A stretch of 64,000 nucleotides of DNA, taken from contig NZ_JTAN02000010.1 in NCBI RefSeq assembly GCF_000949135.2, positions 1-64,000 on the forward strand, written 5' to 3'. The DNA comes from Burkholderia sp. USMB20 (lineage in GTDB: Bacteria > Pseudomonadota > Gammaproteobacteria > Burkholderiales > Burkholderiaceae). Positions 55,520-64,000 of the stretch are shown piece after piece. Every line of letters begins with the position of its first letter. Within the stretch, counting starts at the first letter, position 1. The translations under genes were made by a program, and so were the position numbers. The notes under the pieces were generated by a model. That model was not told where the DNA came from, ran no database searches, and was given only the letters and a program-made list of their open reading frames with translations.

Positions 55520-55549
55520 TTGCCAAGCGCGGAAATGCATGTGTATGAT
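55520..55549 (+). promoter_or_regulatory. Promoter of tRNA-Ala
   Basis: TTGCCA (55520-55525) and TATGAT (55544-55549) with an 18-base spacer lie 12 bases before the mature tRNA. Confidence 0.65.
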
Positions 55550-55560
55550 GGTTGTCTGTT

Positions 55561-55636
<76 letters not shown>

Positions 55637-55646
55637 ACGGATTCCG

Positions 55647-55686
55647 AAGGGCCCGGTCGCAAGACCGGGCCCTTTTGTTTTTCCGC
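55647..55686. terminator. Terminator between tRNA-Ala and gudD
   Basis: AAGGGCCCGGTC and GACCGGGCCCTT pair perfectly around GCAA, followed on the plus strand by TTGTTTTT. It ends the tRNA transcript and may also serve gudD from the other side. Confidence 0.92.
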
Positions 55687-55705
55687 GTGTCCCGCTCCGC
55701 CGCCG

Positions 55706-57103
55706 TCACCCCCGCCCGAAACTCGGCCGCTTCGGATCGTACGTCCAGCCCGGCACCAGATACCGCATCGCCATCGCATCGTCGCGCGCCGTGCCGCCGA
55801 CCTCGCGATACAGCGCATGCGCGGCCTCGACCTGCGCCATGTCGAGCTCGATCCCGAGCCCCGGCCGCTCCGGCACGGCCACCTGGCCGCCGACGATCTC
55901 GAGCGGCTCGCGCGTGAGCCGCGCGTCGCCTTCCTGCCAGATCCAGTGCGTGTCGATCGCGGTGATCGTGCCGGGCGCCGCCGCGGCCGCATGCGTGAAC
56001 ATCGCCAGCGACACGTCGAAGTGGTTGTTCGAGTGCGAACCCCACGTGAGCCCCCAGTCGCGGCTCAGCTGCGCGAGCCGCACCGAGCCCTGCATCGTCC
56101 AGAAGTGCGGATCGGCGAGCGGGATGTCGACCGCCTGCAGCCGCACCGCATGATCCATCTGCCGCCAGTCGGTCGCGATCATGTTGGTCGCGGTCGGAAT
56201 GCCGGTCGCGCGCCGGAACTCGGCCATCACCTCGCGGCCCGAATAACCGGCTTCCGGCCCGCACGGATCCTCCGCGTACGCGAGCAGATGACCTTGCCCG
56301 CGACACAGCGCGACCGCTTCGTCGAGCGACCACGCGCCGTTCGGGTCGAGCGTCGCGCGCGCGTCGGGAAAGCGCGCCTTGATCGCCGCGATCGCTTCCA
56401 TCTCGTCCGCGCCGGCCATCACGCCGCCCTTCAGCTTGAAATCGGCGAAGCCGTAGCGCTCGACCGCGGCCTCGGCCTGCTGCGCGATCGCGGCCGGCGT
56501 GAGCGCGGCTTCGTTGCGCAGCCGGAACCACGGATCGGCGGCGTGCGTCTCGTCGCGATACGGCAGGTCGGTGCGGCGCCGCTCGCCGATGTAGAACAGG
56601 TACGCGAGCATCGGCACCGCGTCGCGCTGCTGGCCTTCGCCGAGCAGCGCCGCGACCGGCACGTCGAGATGCTGGCCGAGCAGGTCCAGCAGCGCGGCCT
56701 CGATCGCGGTGATCACGTTGTCGAGCCGCAGGTTGATCTCGTGCGGCTGGCGCAGCACGGCCGCCTCGCCGGCCGACGTCACCTCGTGCCGGATCGTCCG
56801 GCCGGCCGTCGCACCGGCGCCGGACAACGCCGCGCGCACCGCGTTGAGCGTCGCCTGGTAACGCCCGATCGACTGGCCGACCACGAGGCCGGTCATCCGC
56901 TCGAGCGCCTGGCGGATGCCTTCGCCGCCGGGCACTTCGCCGACGCCCGTGTGGCCGCTGCTGTCGTCGAGGATCACGAGGTTGCGCGTGAAATACGGCG
57001 CGTGCGCGCCGCACAGGTTCAGCAGCATGCTGTCGCGGCCGGCGACGGGGATCACCTGCATGCGCGTGACGCGCGGCGTGCCGGCACAGCGGGATTCGGA
57101 CAT
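55706..57103 (-). CDS. gudD: Glucarate dehydratase
   Basis: The 465-residue enolase-superfamily enzyme dehydrates D-glucarate to 5-keto-4-deoxy-glucarate. It matches GudD along its length: [20 protein letters not shown], the Lys pair in [13 protein letters not shown] (about residue 215), Asp ligands in [14 protein letters not shown] and [20 protein letters not shown], and the catalytic His in [16 protein letters not shown] (about 345). AGGAGC lies 6-7 bases before ATG 57103. The transporter gene upstream on the same strand makes a glucarate uptake-and-use unit; the aldolase step is not here. Confidence 0.96.
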   Translation of the reverse strand: MSESRCAGTPRVTRMQVIPVAGRDSMLLNLCGAHAPYFTRNLVILDDSSGHTGVGEVPGGEGIRQALERMTGLVVGQSIGRYQATLNAVRAALSGAGATAGRTIRHEVTSAGEAAVLRQPHEINLRLDNVITAIEAALLDLLGQHLDVPVAALLGEGQQRDAVPMLAYLFYIGERRRTDLPYRDETHAADPWFRLRNEAALTPAAIAQQAEAAVERYGFADFKLKGGVMAGADEMEAIAAIKARFPDARATLDPNGAWSLDEAVALCRGQGHLLAYAEDPCGPEAGYSGREVMAEFRRATGIPTATNMIATDWRQMDHAVRLQAVDIPLADPHFWTMQGSVRLAQLSRDWGLTWGSHSNNHFDVSLAMFTHAAAAAPGTITAIDTHWIWQEGDARLTREPLEIVGGQVAVPERPGLGIELDMAQVEAAHALYREVGGTARDDAMAMRYLVPGWTYDPKRPSFGRG

Positions 57104-57165
57104 CGGTTCGCTCCTGGTTCCGGTGATGCACGGGCCGCCGGATGCGCCGGCGCGGCCCGCGCCGT

Positions 57166-58506
57166 TCAGTTCAGCTCGACGCGGCGGATCTCGCCGACGA
57201 CGAACAGGTAGCAGATCACGGCGACCAGCGCGTGCGCGACGACGTACACCAGCGCGCCGTTGAACGAGCCGCTGCGGTCGACGATATAGCCGATCGCGAT
57301 CGGCGTGGTGATGCTGGAAAGATTGCCGCACGTGTTGAGCAGCGCGCCGCTCAGGCCGGCGATCTGGCGCGGCGCGGTGTCGGCGTTGACGGCCCAGCCG
57401 AGCGCGCCGAGCCCCTTGCCGAAGAACGACAGCGCCATGAACAGCACGACCACCACGTGCGAATCGGTGTAGTTGCAGACGATCATCGACATCGACAGCA
57501 GCATGCCGATCACGATCGGCACCTTGCGCGCGACCGACAGCGACTGGCCCTGCTTGAGCAGCGCGTCGGACACGATGCCGCCGAGAATCCCGCCGAGGAA
57601 GCCGCACACGGCGGGGATCGACGCGACGAGCCCCGCGTTGAGGATCGACATCCCGCGCGCCTGCACGAGATAGACGGGGAACCACGTGATGAAGAAGTAG
57701 GTGAGCGCGTTGATGCAGTACTGCGCGACGTACACGCCGACGAGCATCCGGTTCCCCAGCAGCGCCTTCACGTGACGCATCGACGGGCCGCCGTCGCGCG
57801 CGCCGGTCGCCTGGTCGATGTTGACGAGCGCGCCGCCTTCGGCGAGGTAGTCGAGCTCCGCATCGTTGATACGCGGGTGCGCCTTCGGGTCGTACATCGT
57901 GCGGTTCCACACCAGCACGAACGCGAAGCCGAGCACGCCCATCACCGCGAACACCGACTGCCAGCCGTACGCGTGCACGAGCCAGCCCATCAGCGGCGCG
58001 AACACGACGGTCGCCGCGTACTGCGCGGCATTGAAGATCGCCGACGCGGTGCCGCGCTCCGCGGCCGGGAACCAGGTGGACACGATCCGGCTGTTGGCCG
58101 GGAACGACGGCGCCTCGGCCGCGCCGACCAGGAAGCGCAATCCGAACAGCAGCGCGAACGCGGCCGCGCCGCCGAAGAAGCCGATGCCGCCCTGCAGCAG
58201 CGTGAACAGCGACCAGAAGAAGATGCTGAACGCATAGACGATGCGCGACCCGAAGCGGTCGAGCAGCCAGCCGCCCGGCAGTTGCGCGATCACGTACGAC
58301 CAGCCGAACGCCGAGAAGATGAAGCCCATCTGCACGTGGCTCAGGTGCAGCGCGCGGGCCAGCGCCGGGCCCGCGATCGCGATCGCCGCGCGATCCGCGT
58401 AGTTGATCGTCGTGACCGCGAACAGCACGGTCAGCACGAGCCAGCGCACGCGGGTGCGCCGGGCCGTTGCCGACGCGGACGCCGGCAATGCGTGAAGCGG
58501 ATTCAT
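57166..58506 (-). CDS. MFS sugar-acid transporter (GudP-like, anion:cation symporter family)
   Basis: The 446-residue protein has twelve membrane helices and ACS-family motifs: [20 protein letters not shown] near the N-terminus, [20 protein letters not shown] and [20 protein letters not shown]. These carriers import glucarate, galactarate and similar acids with protons. Its position 62 bases upstream of gudD points to D-glucarate. ATG 58506 is preceded by GGAGACACTG. Confidence 0.92.
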   Translation of the reverse strand: MNPLHALPASASATARRTRVRWLVLTVLFAVTTINYADRAAIAIAGPALARALHLSHVQMGFIFSAFGWSYVIAQLPGGWLLDRFGSRIVYAFSIFFWSLFTLLQGGIGFFGGAAAFALLFGLRFLVGAAEAPSFPANSRIVSTWFPAAERGTASAIFNAAQYAATVVFAPLMGWLVHAYGWQSVFAVMGVLGFAFVLVWNRTMYDPKAHPRINDAELDYLAEGGALVNIDQATGARDGGPSMRHVKALLGNRMLVGVYVAQYCINALTYFFITWFPVYLVQARGMSILNAGLVASIPAVCGFLGGILGGIVSDALLKQGQSLSVARKVPIVIGMLLSMSMIVCNYTDSHVVVVLFMALSFFGKGLGALGWAVNADTAPRQIAGLSGALLNTCGNLSSITTPIAIGYIVDRSGSFNGALVYVVAHALVAVICYLFVVGEIRRVELN

Positions 58507-58752
58507 CAGTGTCTCCTCCGAAGGGCGGAAGGTGCCGTCGTGCGGCTGCGCGTCGGGTGCGCGCATTTTTTCGTGGCGGTGTTGCCGGCCGGTGGCCGGA
58601 AGTTGGACGCCGATGCCCGGGGGCGCGGCGTCCGGATCATTCTGTCACGGCGAAATATGCGCTTTCATGCCAATTACTGACTTGATCGATTCAGGAATTG
58701 AATCGATTGGAGGCGGGCGCGAATTGTGGGCGCGATTCGGCGGAAGGCCCGT

Positions 58753-59661
58753 TCACGCGTGCGCGTCGTCCGGGCCGGCGCCGTGGTGGGCCGCGACATG
58801 TTCCGCGAGAAACTCGACCGCGGCGCGCACGCCAGGCAACTGGCCGCGCCGGTGCGGCATCAGCAGTGTGGTCGTGACGGTGCCGGCCCGCCAGCCGGGC
58901 AGCACGCGCACGAGCGCGCCCGACGCGAGCGCGGCGCCGGCGATCCAGTCGGGCAGGCATGCGATCCCGAGGCCGGCCGTCGCGGCCTGCAGCAGCAGCG
59001 TCGACTCGTCCGCCTGCATCCGGATGCGCGGGGCGACGTCGACGGTGTCGCCGGCGCGCAGCAGCCGCCATGGCTGAGGACCTGGATGAAGCCCGTCGTG
59101 CCGCGCGAGGTCGGCCGGCGCGTCCGGTGTGCCGGCACGCGCGAGATACGCCGGCGACGCGACGGCGATGATCGACGACGTGGCCAGCGGCCGTTGCACG
59201 AGTGCGGAATCGGGGAGCGGCGCGAAATGACTGCGAACCGCGATGTCGAAGCCTTCCTGCGCGATGTCGACGAGCCGGTCGCTCGCGTGAATCTGCAGCA
59301 GCAGCTTCGGGTGCGCGATCGCCAGCGCCGGCAGGCATGGCGCGAGGATGTGCTGCGCCACCGGCACCGAACTCGTGATCCGCACGACGCCGGCCGGTTC
59401 GGCCGCCTGCCGCAGCACGGCGTCGCGCGCGCTTTCGGCCTCGATCACCGCCGCGCGCGCATGCTCGAAGAATTCGGCGCCGACCGGCGTCAGCCGGAAG
59501 CTGCGCGACGTGCGATGCACGAGCCGCGCGCCGAGCGTGCGCTCGAGCTCGGCCACGCGCTTGCTGACCGTCGATTTCGGCAGGTCGAGCCGACGTGCGG
59601 CCGCCGACATGCTGCCCGCGTCGACCGCCTGTACGAAGAGGTAGAGATCGTTCAGATTCAC
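58753..59661 (-). CDS. LysR-family transcriptional regulator
   Basis: The 302-residue protein has the N-terminal helix-turn-helix (LFVQAVDAGSMSAAARRLDL, PKSTVSKRVAELERTLGARL) and a two-lobed effector domain. GTG 59661 gives the normal LysR start (VNLNDLYLFV) and size; an in-frame ATG at 59727 would add 22 residues and nearly reach the GST gene. It is divergent from the GST gene, the usual target arrangement for LysR proteins. It lies convergent to nothing; the gudP gene upstream end is 246 bases beyond its stop. Confidence 0.92.
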   Translation of the reverse strand: MNLNDLYLFVQAVDAGSMSAAARRLDLPKSTVSKRVAELERTLGARLVHRTSRSFRLTPVGAEFFEHARAAVIEAESARDAVLRQAAEPAGVVRITSSVPVAQHILAPCLPALAIAHPKLLLQIHASDRLVDIAQEGFDIAVRSHFAPLPDSALVQRPLATSSIIAVASPAYLARAGTPDAPADLARHDGLHPGPQPWRLLRAGDTVDVAPRIRMQADESTLLLQAATAGLGIACLPDWIAGAALASGALVRVLPGWRAGTVTTTLLMPHRRGQLPGVRAAVEFLAEHVAAHHGAGPDDAHA

Positions 59662-59765
59662 TGTCAGCGTCCACCAGGAGAAACGACGGGTTTCGATTCT
59701 AGCGGCTACTGCGCGATCGTTCGTCATGGGAGCATGATTGCTCGATCAACTTCTGCGAAATCCCC

Positions 59766-60497
59766 ATGTCTCCGATCCTTCTCTACGGCATTCCCGCCGG
59801 CTGCTCGTTCGGCTCGATCGTCGCGCTCGAATGGGCCGGCCGGCCTTACCGGCTGTCGCGCATCACGATGCCGGGCCTCGTGACGAGCGACGCGTTCCTC
59901 GCGCTGAACCCCGCCGCCGAGACGCCGGCGTTCGTGACCGCGAACGGCGACGTGCTGACCGAAAGCGTCGCGATCCTCGGCCATGTCGGCGCACAGGCAC
60001 TCGACAGCGGCCTCGCGTTCCGCCAGGGCAGCGCGGATTTCGACCGTCTGAACCGTATGCTCGCGTGGTTGAACACGACGTTCTTCAGCGCGTTCGGCGC
60101 GCTCTGGTACGTGTACGAACACGGCGCCGAAGGCGCCGAGAAAGCCGTGCTGCAGGCATACGGTCGCGGCAAGGTGCTGAAGGCGCACCGTCACCTCGAA
60201 GCGCTGCTCGAGCGCGGCGACGGTCCGTGGCTGCTCGGCGCGCAACGCACGCTGGCCGACGCGTATTTCGCGGGAATCGCCCGCTGGGCCGACTATCACG
60301 CGGTGTTCGAGCAGGATGCGTTTCCGCACGTCGCCGCGCTGCGCGCACGGCTCGCCGACGACGCCGGCGTGCAGTTCGCTCACGCGATCGAGGAAAACCG
60401 GCCGCTACCGGCGTCGTCGGCCTTCGAAGGGCATGTGTCGCTCGACGATGCGCTCGCCAGCGCGCGCGTGACCGCGATGCCGGCAGCGACGCCCTGA
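59766..60497 (+). CDS. Glutathione S-transferase family protein
   Basis: The 243-residue protein has a thioredoxin-like N-terminal domain (LYGIPAGCSFGSIVALEWAG, then the cis-Pro/Glu-Ser site ETPAFVTANGDVLTESVAIL) and an all-helical C-terminal domain (GPWLLGAQRTLADAYFAGIA). It may conjugate or reduce electrophiles. Divergent LysR control is likely; the 104-base gap contains CATGGGAGCATG, a small inverted repeat that may be part of the operator. Confidence 0.9.
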   Translation: MSPILLYGIPAGCSFGSIVALEWAGRPYRLSRITMPGLVTSDAFLALNPAAETPAFVTANGDVLTESVAILGHVGAQALDSGLAFRQGSADFDRLNRMLAWLNTTFFSAFGALWYVYEHGAEGAEKAVLQAYGRGKVLKAHRHLEALLERGDGPWLLGAQRTLADAYFAGIARWADYHAVFEQDAFPHVAALRARLADDAGVQFAHAIEENRPLPASSAFEGHVSLDDALASARVTAMPAATP

Positions 60498-60542
60498 AGA
60501 CCGGACAGCGCGCTCGCCCGACGCGCGCACGGCGTCGGCAAA

Positions 60543-60588
60543 TTTTTACCCGGGTGATATTGACATTCAATTTATACCCGGATAAAAA
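60543..60588 (+). promoter_or_regulatory. Promoter with overlapping inverted-repeat operator before the DUF2239 gene
   Basis: TTGACA (60560-60565) and TAAAAA (60583-60588) are 17 bases apart. The pair is framed by TTTTTACCCGGGT (60543-60555) and ACCCGGATAAAAA (60576-60588), inverted copies matching at 12 of 13 bases. The downstream arm covers the -10. This layout suggests repression by a dimeric regulator that is not identifiable here. Confidence 0.65.
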
Positions 60589-60624
60589 TAGCGTCATTCC
60601 GATTTCTGCCCACGGGCGACCACG

Positions 60625-61251
60625 ATGACGCTCTCCACACTTCTCCCTTCCTACACGGCGTTCGACGGCCACCGGCGCGTCGCGTCGGGCCCGCTCGCCA
60701 CGGTGGCGGTCGCGGTCCGGCAGGCGGCCGGCGACGCCATGTCCGGCACGATCGTGATCTTCGACGACGCGACCGGCCGCTCGATCGACCTCGACCTGCG
60801 CGGCACGGCGGACGATATCCGCGCGCGTTACGCGGCTGCGCCGGGCGATGCATCCGCGCCCGCCGCGCAGGGAGGCGGGGCGGGCGAACAACGCGGCCGC
60901 GGCCGTCCGAAGCTCGGCGTCGTCTCGCGCGAGGTCACGTTGCTGCCGCGTCACTGGGAGTGGCTCGCCGCGCAGCCGGGCGGCGCGTCCGTCGCGCTGC
61001 GCAAGCTCGTCGAGGACGCGCGGCGCACGCATGCGGCGGCCGACCGGCGCCGCGACGCGCAGGCGCGCGCCTATCACTTCATGTCCGCGATCGCGGGCGA
61101 CCTGCCCGGTTTCGAGGAGGCCGCGCGCGCGCTGTATGCGAACGACCTCGCGCGGCTGGCCGAGTGGGTCGCCGGCTGGCCGGACGACGTGCGCGACCAT
61201 GCGCTCGCGCTGGCGCGCGGCGATCTGCCGCCGTCGACCGAAGACTGCTGA
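60625..61251 (+). CDS. DUF2239 family protein
   Basis: The 208-residue soluble protein matches DUF2239: YTAFDGHRRVASGPLATVAV, IFDDATGRSIDLDLRG, RGRPKLGVVSREVTLLPRHW and a helical C-terminal half (AYHFMSAIAGDLPGFEEAAR). Function is unknown. The central RGRPKLG resembles an AT-hook-like basic stretch. It precedes the carotenoid oxygenase gene by 16 bases and shares the operator-controlled promoter. Confidence 0.85.
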   Translation: MTLSTLLPSYTAFDGHRRVASGPLATVAVAVRQAAGDAMSGTIVIFDDATGRSIDLDLRGTADDIRARYAAAPGDASAPAAQGGGAGEQRGRGRPKLGVVSREVTLLPRHWEWLAAQPGGASVALRKLVEDARRTHAAADRRRDAQARAYHFMSAIAGDLPGFEEAARALYANDLARLAEWVAGWPDDVRDHALALARGDLPPSTEDC

Positions 61252-61267
61252 AGGAGCACACGACGCG

Positions 61268-62605
61268 ATGACGACGTTCGATCTGAACCACGGCGCGATC
61301 GCGCCGGTCGCCGACGAAGCCGACCTCGTCGACCTGCGCGTGACCGGCACGATCCCGCCCGAACTCGACGGCACGCTGCTGCGCAACGGCCCGAATCCGC
61401 CGGGCGGCCGTTTCGAAGGCAACGACGTGCTGTCGTGGTGGCCGGAAGCGGCGATGCTGCACGCGATCGCGTTCGAACGCGGCCGCGCCGCGGGTTACCG
61501 GAACCGCTGGGCCCGCACGCGCCGCTGGGCCGATGTTCACGCGCCGGAGCAGGCGCCGCATCTGCCCGACACGAATCCGAACGTGAACGTGCTGCAGCAC
61601 GCGGGCGAATTGCTCGCGCTGGCCGAAGGCGGCGCGCCGCTCGCGATCACGGCCGCGCTCGACACGCTCGGTGCGCCCGCGCGGCACGCGGCGTTCGGCG
61701 GCGCGATGACCGCGCATCCGAAGGTCGATCCGGTGACCGGCGAACTGATCCTGTTTCGCGCGGACTGGCGCGCGCCGTGGCTGCGCTACGGTGTCGCGGA
61801 CGCGCAGGGCGTGCAGCGCGTCGACCTCGCGGTCGACGTGCGCGCGCCGTCGATGATGCACGACCTCGCGATCACCGAGACCCGCAGCCTGCTGCTCGAC
61901 CTGAACGTGGGTTACGACTTCGCGATGCTGAAGCACGGGCACCGGATGCCGCTGCGCTGGCACGACGACCGCGACGCGCGGATCGGCGTGATGCCGCGCC
62001 ACGGCGGCGACGTGCGCTGGTTCGGGATCGAGCCGTGCTTCATCCAGCACGTGGTGAACGCGTACGACTGCGATGCGTCGTGCATCGTGCTCGATGCGGT
62101 GCGCTATCCGTGGTTCCTGCGGCTCGACGCGCGCACCGGCCGGTTCGCCGACAACCCGGTCGGCGAACTGTGGCGCTACGTGATCGATACCGCGAACGGG
62201 CTGGTCGACGAGGGGCCGCTCGCCGATGGGGGCATCGAGCTGCCGCGCATCAACGAAAGCCGGACCGGGCGCCGCTACCGTTACCTGTATGCGGCCGAGC
62301 AGCCGAACCACACCGAGATGCGCGGCGTGATGCGCTTCGATCACATGCGCGGCACGACGACGCGTTACGCGGTGCCGGCCGGCGACCAGAATGGCGAGCC
62401 GGTGTTCGTGCCGCGCCCGGGCGGCACCGACGAGGACGACGGCTGGCTGCTGGTGGTGGTCTACCGCGCGGCGACGGATACGAGCGACGTCGTGATCCTC
62501 GATGCGCGCGCGATCGACGCGGCGCCGGTCGCGACCGTGCACCTGCCGCGCCGCGTGCCGGCCGGGTTCCACGGCGCGTGGGTGCCGAGCGAGCGCCCAG
62601 CGTGA
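61268..62605 (+). CDS. Carotenoid oxygenase (RPE65/lignostilbene dioxygenase family)
   Basis: The 445-residue beta-propeller enzyme has the four iron-binding histidines expected of the family, in TAHPKVDPVTGE (about residue 149), SMMHDLAITET (198), CFIQHVVNAYD (259) and GFHGAWVPS (435). The N-terminus LRVTGTIPPELDGTLLRNGP is typical. Such enzymes cleave a C=C bond of carotenoids or stilbenes with O2. No carotenoid genes lie here, so a plant-derived aromatic or apocarotenoid substrate is as likely. It is in one unit with the DUF2239 gene. Confidence 0.93.
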   Translation: MTTFDLNHGAIAPVADEADLVDLRVTGTIPPELDGTLLRNGPNPPGGRFEGNDVLSWWPEAAMLHAIAFERGRAAGYRNRWARTRRWADVHAPEQAPHLPDTNPNVNVLQHAGELLALAEGGAPLAITAALDTLGAPARHAAFGGAMTAHPKVDPVTGELILFRADWRAPWLRYGVADAQGVQRVDLAVDVRAPSMMHDLAITETRSLLLDLNVGYDFAMLKHGHRMPLRWHDDRDARIGVMPRHGGDVRWFGIEPCFIQHVVNAYDCDASCIVLDAVRYPWFLRLDARTGRFADNPVGELWRYVIDTANGLVDEGPLADGGIELPRINESRTGRRYRYLYAAEQPNHTEMRGVMRFDHMRGTTTRYAVPAGDQNGEPVFVPRPGGTDEDDGWLLVVVYRAATDTSDVVILDARAIDAAPVATVHLPRRVPAGFHGAWVPSERPA

Positions 62606-62618
62606 GCGGCCGCGCGCG

Positions 62619-63785
62619 TCACTGCGCGCGCAGCGCGTCGACGATGCTCAGCCGCGCGGCGCGCATCGCCGGCAGGAACCCGCCGACGAGCCCCATCACG
62701 AGCGAGAACAGCAGCGTCTTCACGACGATCGCGGGCGTCAGCACGAAACGGAACGACAGGTCGGAGAAAGTCTGGAAGTTGGTCGTCGAGAACGACGCGA
62801 ACTCCATCAGCGACGCGCACGCGAGCCCCGCGACGCCGCCGACGAAGCCGAGCAGCAGCGCCTCCAGCATGAACGCGGCAAGCACGTTCATGCGCTTGAA
62901 GCCGAGCGCGCGCAGCGTACCGATCTCGGCGGTGCGGTTCGCGACCGATGCATACATCGTGATCATCGCGCCGATCATCGCGGCGATCGAGAAGATCGTC
63001 GACAGCGTGATGCCGAGGATGTTGATGAAGGTCGACAGCGCCTTCGACTGGTCGCCGTAAAACGTCTGCTCGCGCTTCGCTTCGTCGGTGAGGCGCGGGT
63101 CGACGTCGATGTCGGCCTTGAAGCGCGCGAAACCGTCGGCGCTCGGGATGCGCAGCACCATCGACGAATAGCTGGTGCGCCGGAACGACTGCATCAGCTG
63201 GTCGACGTCGCCCCAGATCTCCGAATCGAAGCCGCTGCCGCCCGCGTCGAAGATGCCGACGACGGTCCAGTCGCGCTGCGCGAAATGCAGGCGGTCGCCG
63301 AGCTGCGTGCCGCTGAAGCCTTTCGCGATCGCGCTGCCGACGACGATCTCCGACGAGCCCGGCGTGAACGTGCGGCCGGCGACCAGCTTCACGCGCGGCC
63401 GCAGCGCGAGGCCGGCCGGCGACACGCCGCGGATCACGACGTTGGACGGCTTGCCGGTCGACGTCTTCACGAGCGAGATCAGCACGACGGCTTCCTTCGA
63501 CACCTGCGGCCGGCCGTCGGGGCCGAGCGCGACGGCCGGATGCATCTCGAGCGCGTTGGCCTGCTGGTGGTCGATCGCGCTCTGGATCTCGGTTTCCGCG
63601 CCCTTGCGGATCACCACGACGTTGTCGGGTTCGCCGGTCGACACGAGCGTCTGCGTGAGCCCCGCGTCGAGCATCTGCACGGTCGCGAACACGAAGATCA
63701 CCAGCGCCATCCCGCCCGCGGTGAGCGCGGTGGTGAGCCGCCGGGTCCACAGGTTGCGCGCGATGTAGGTGAGCGGAATGGCCAT
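62619..63785 (-). CDS. FtsX/MacB-like ABC transporter permease
   Basis: The 388-residue protein has one N-terminal membrane helix (TALTAGGMALVIFVFATVQM), a large periplasmic domain (about residues 45-245) and three C-terminal helices with the FtsX-type stretch ANRTAEIGTLRALGFKRMNV. Such permeases work in lipoprotein release or export of peptides and macrolides. A second permease gene ends 12 bases upstream on the same strand, so two permeases and probably an ATPase outside the window form one transporter. Confidence 0.9.
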   Translation of the reverse strand: MAIPLTYIARNLWTRRLTTALTAGGMALVIFVFATVQMLDAGLTQTLVSTGEPDNVVVIRKGAETEIQSAIDHQQANALEMHPAVALGPDGRPQVSKEAVVLISLVKTSTGKPSNVVIRGVSPAGLALRPRVKLVAGRTFTPGSSEIVVGSAIAKGFSGTQLGDRLHFAQRDWTVVGIFDAGGSGFDSEIWGDVDQLMQSFRRTSYSSMVLRIPSADGFARFKADIDVDPRLTDEAKREQTFYGDQSKALSTFINILGITLSTIFSIAAMIGAMITMYASVANRTAEIGTLRALGFKRMNVLAAFMLEALLLGFVGGVAGLACASLMEFASFSTTNFQTFSDLSFRFVLTPAIVVKTLLFSLVMGLVGGFLPAMRAARLSIVDALRAQ

Positions 63786-63797
63786 CGATGCGCGCCT

Positions 63798-64000
63798 CTA
63801 GCCGATCGCCCGCAGGCCTTCGACCACGCGCACGCGTGCCGCCTGCCACGCCGGCACCAGCGCGGCCGCGAAGCCGACCGCGATCGAGCACGCGGCCTGC
63901 AGCGCCATCGTCCCGTCCGACACCCTGAACACCGGAAAGATGCCGCCCGCGGCCTGCTTGAAGAGGCTCGCGGCCGGCGGCGTCGCGAGCATCCCGAGCC
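63798..64000 (-). CDS. ABC transporter permease, C-terminal part (5' end outside window)
   Basis: The last ~67 residues are visible: a hydrophobic helix (MALQAACSIAVGFAAALVPA) and the end WQAARVRVVEGLRAIG, which matches the end of FtsX-like permeases (compare MRAARLSIVDALRAQ in the next gene). The gene runs off the right edge of the window. It is the upstream partner in the same permease operon. Confidence 0.8.
   Translation of the reverse strand, partial: LGMLATPPAASLFKQAAGGIFPVFRVSDGTMALQAACSIAVGFAAALVPAWQAARVRVVEGLRAIG

Overview
The window is a stretch of a high-GC betaproteobacterial chromosome. Gene order, protein sequences and regulatory elements fit the genus Burkholderia, most probably the B. 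cepacia complex or a close relative; that is an inference from recognised families, as no search could be run. About 56 genes can be supported, on both strands. Most of the left half (about 1-36,400) is a flagellar and chemotaxis region.

Layout. 1-6,800: the end of an octapeptide-repeat protein, an O-GlcNAc-transferase-like (GT41) glycosyltransferase, a GT2 glycosyltransferase, then fliT, fliD and fliC leftward, with a sigma-28 promoter at fliC. 7,000-12,750: rpsU, a 3-methyladenine DNA glycosylase, a BadF-type kinase, a HAD phosphatase, aqpZ, an H-NS-like gene and a GT4 glycosyltransferase. 13,400-25,800: flhDC, a sigma-28 promoter, then motA-motB-cheY-like-cheA-cheW-receptor-cheR-cheD-cheB-cheY-cheZ. 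The cheA and receptor reading frames are broken by several small indels. 26,100-29,300: a DUF2844/DUF3443 pair, a VOC protein behind a hexanucleotide repeat, and a frameshifted DUF805 protein. 29,770-36,415: flhB-flhA-flhF-flhG-fliA, coupled by short overlaps.

36,500-39,500: an S-adenosylhomocysteine riboswitch followed by ahcY, a small membrane protein and metF, an AdoMet/methyl-cycle unit. 39,500-50,900: amidase, dienelactone hydrolase, nitronate monooxygenase, a branched-chain amino acid binding protein, an MFS carrier, a HugZ-like protein, a second H-NS-like gene, a cation diffusion facilitator, an Lrp regulator, an exonuclease and a metallo-beta-lactamase-fold hydrolase. 50,900-55,700: a hairpin-rich leader, rlpA, and the rsmI / yraN-diaA-dolP-like-cytochrome c group, then tRNA-Ala(CGC). 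55,700-64,000: glucarate dehydratase and its transporter, LysR/GST divergent pair, DUF2239, a carotenoid oxygenase and the end of an FtsX-like ABC permease operon.

Functional logic. FlhDC is the class 1 master regulator. FlhB/FlhA form the flagellar export gate. FlhF/FlhG set flagellar number and position. FliA reads the sigma-28 promoters found at fliC and motA. FliT/FliD/FliC build the filament, and the flanking glycosyltransferases are good candidates for modifying flagellin. The most notable points are a FlhG without the P-loop lysines, an unusually short flagellin, simple repeats in two 5' regions, an uncharacterised run of four hairpins behind a promoter, and clustered frameshifts that look like consensus errors.
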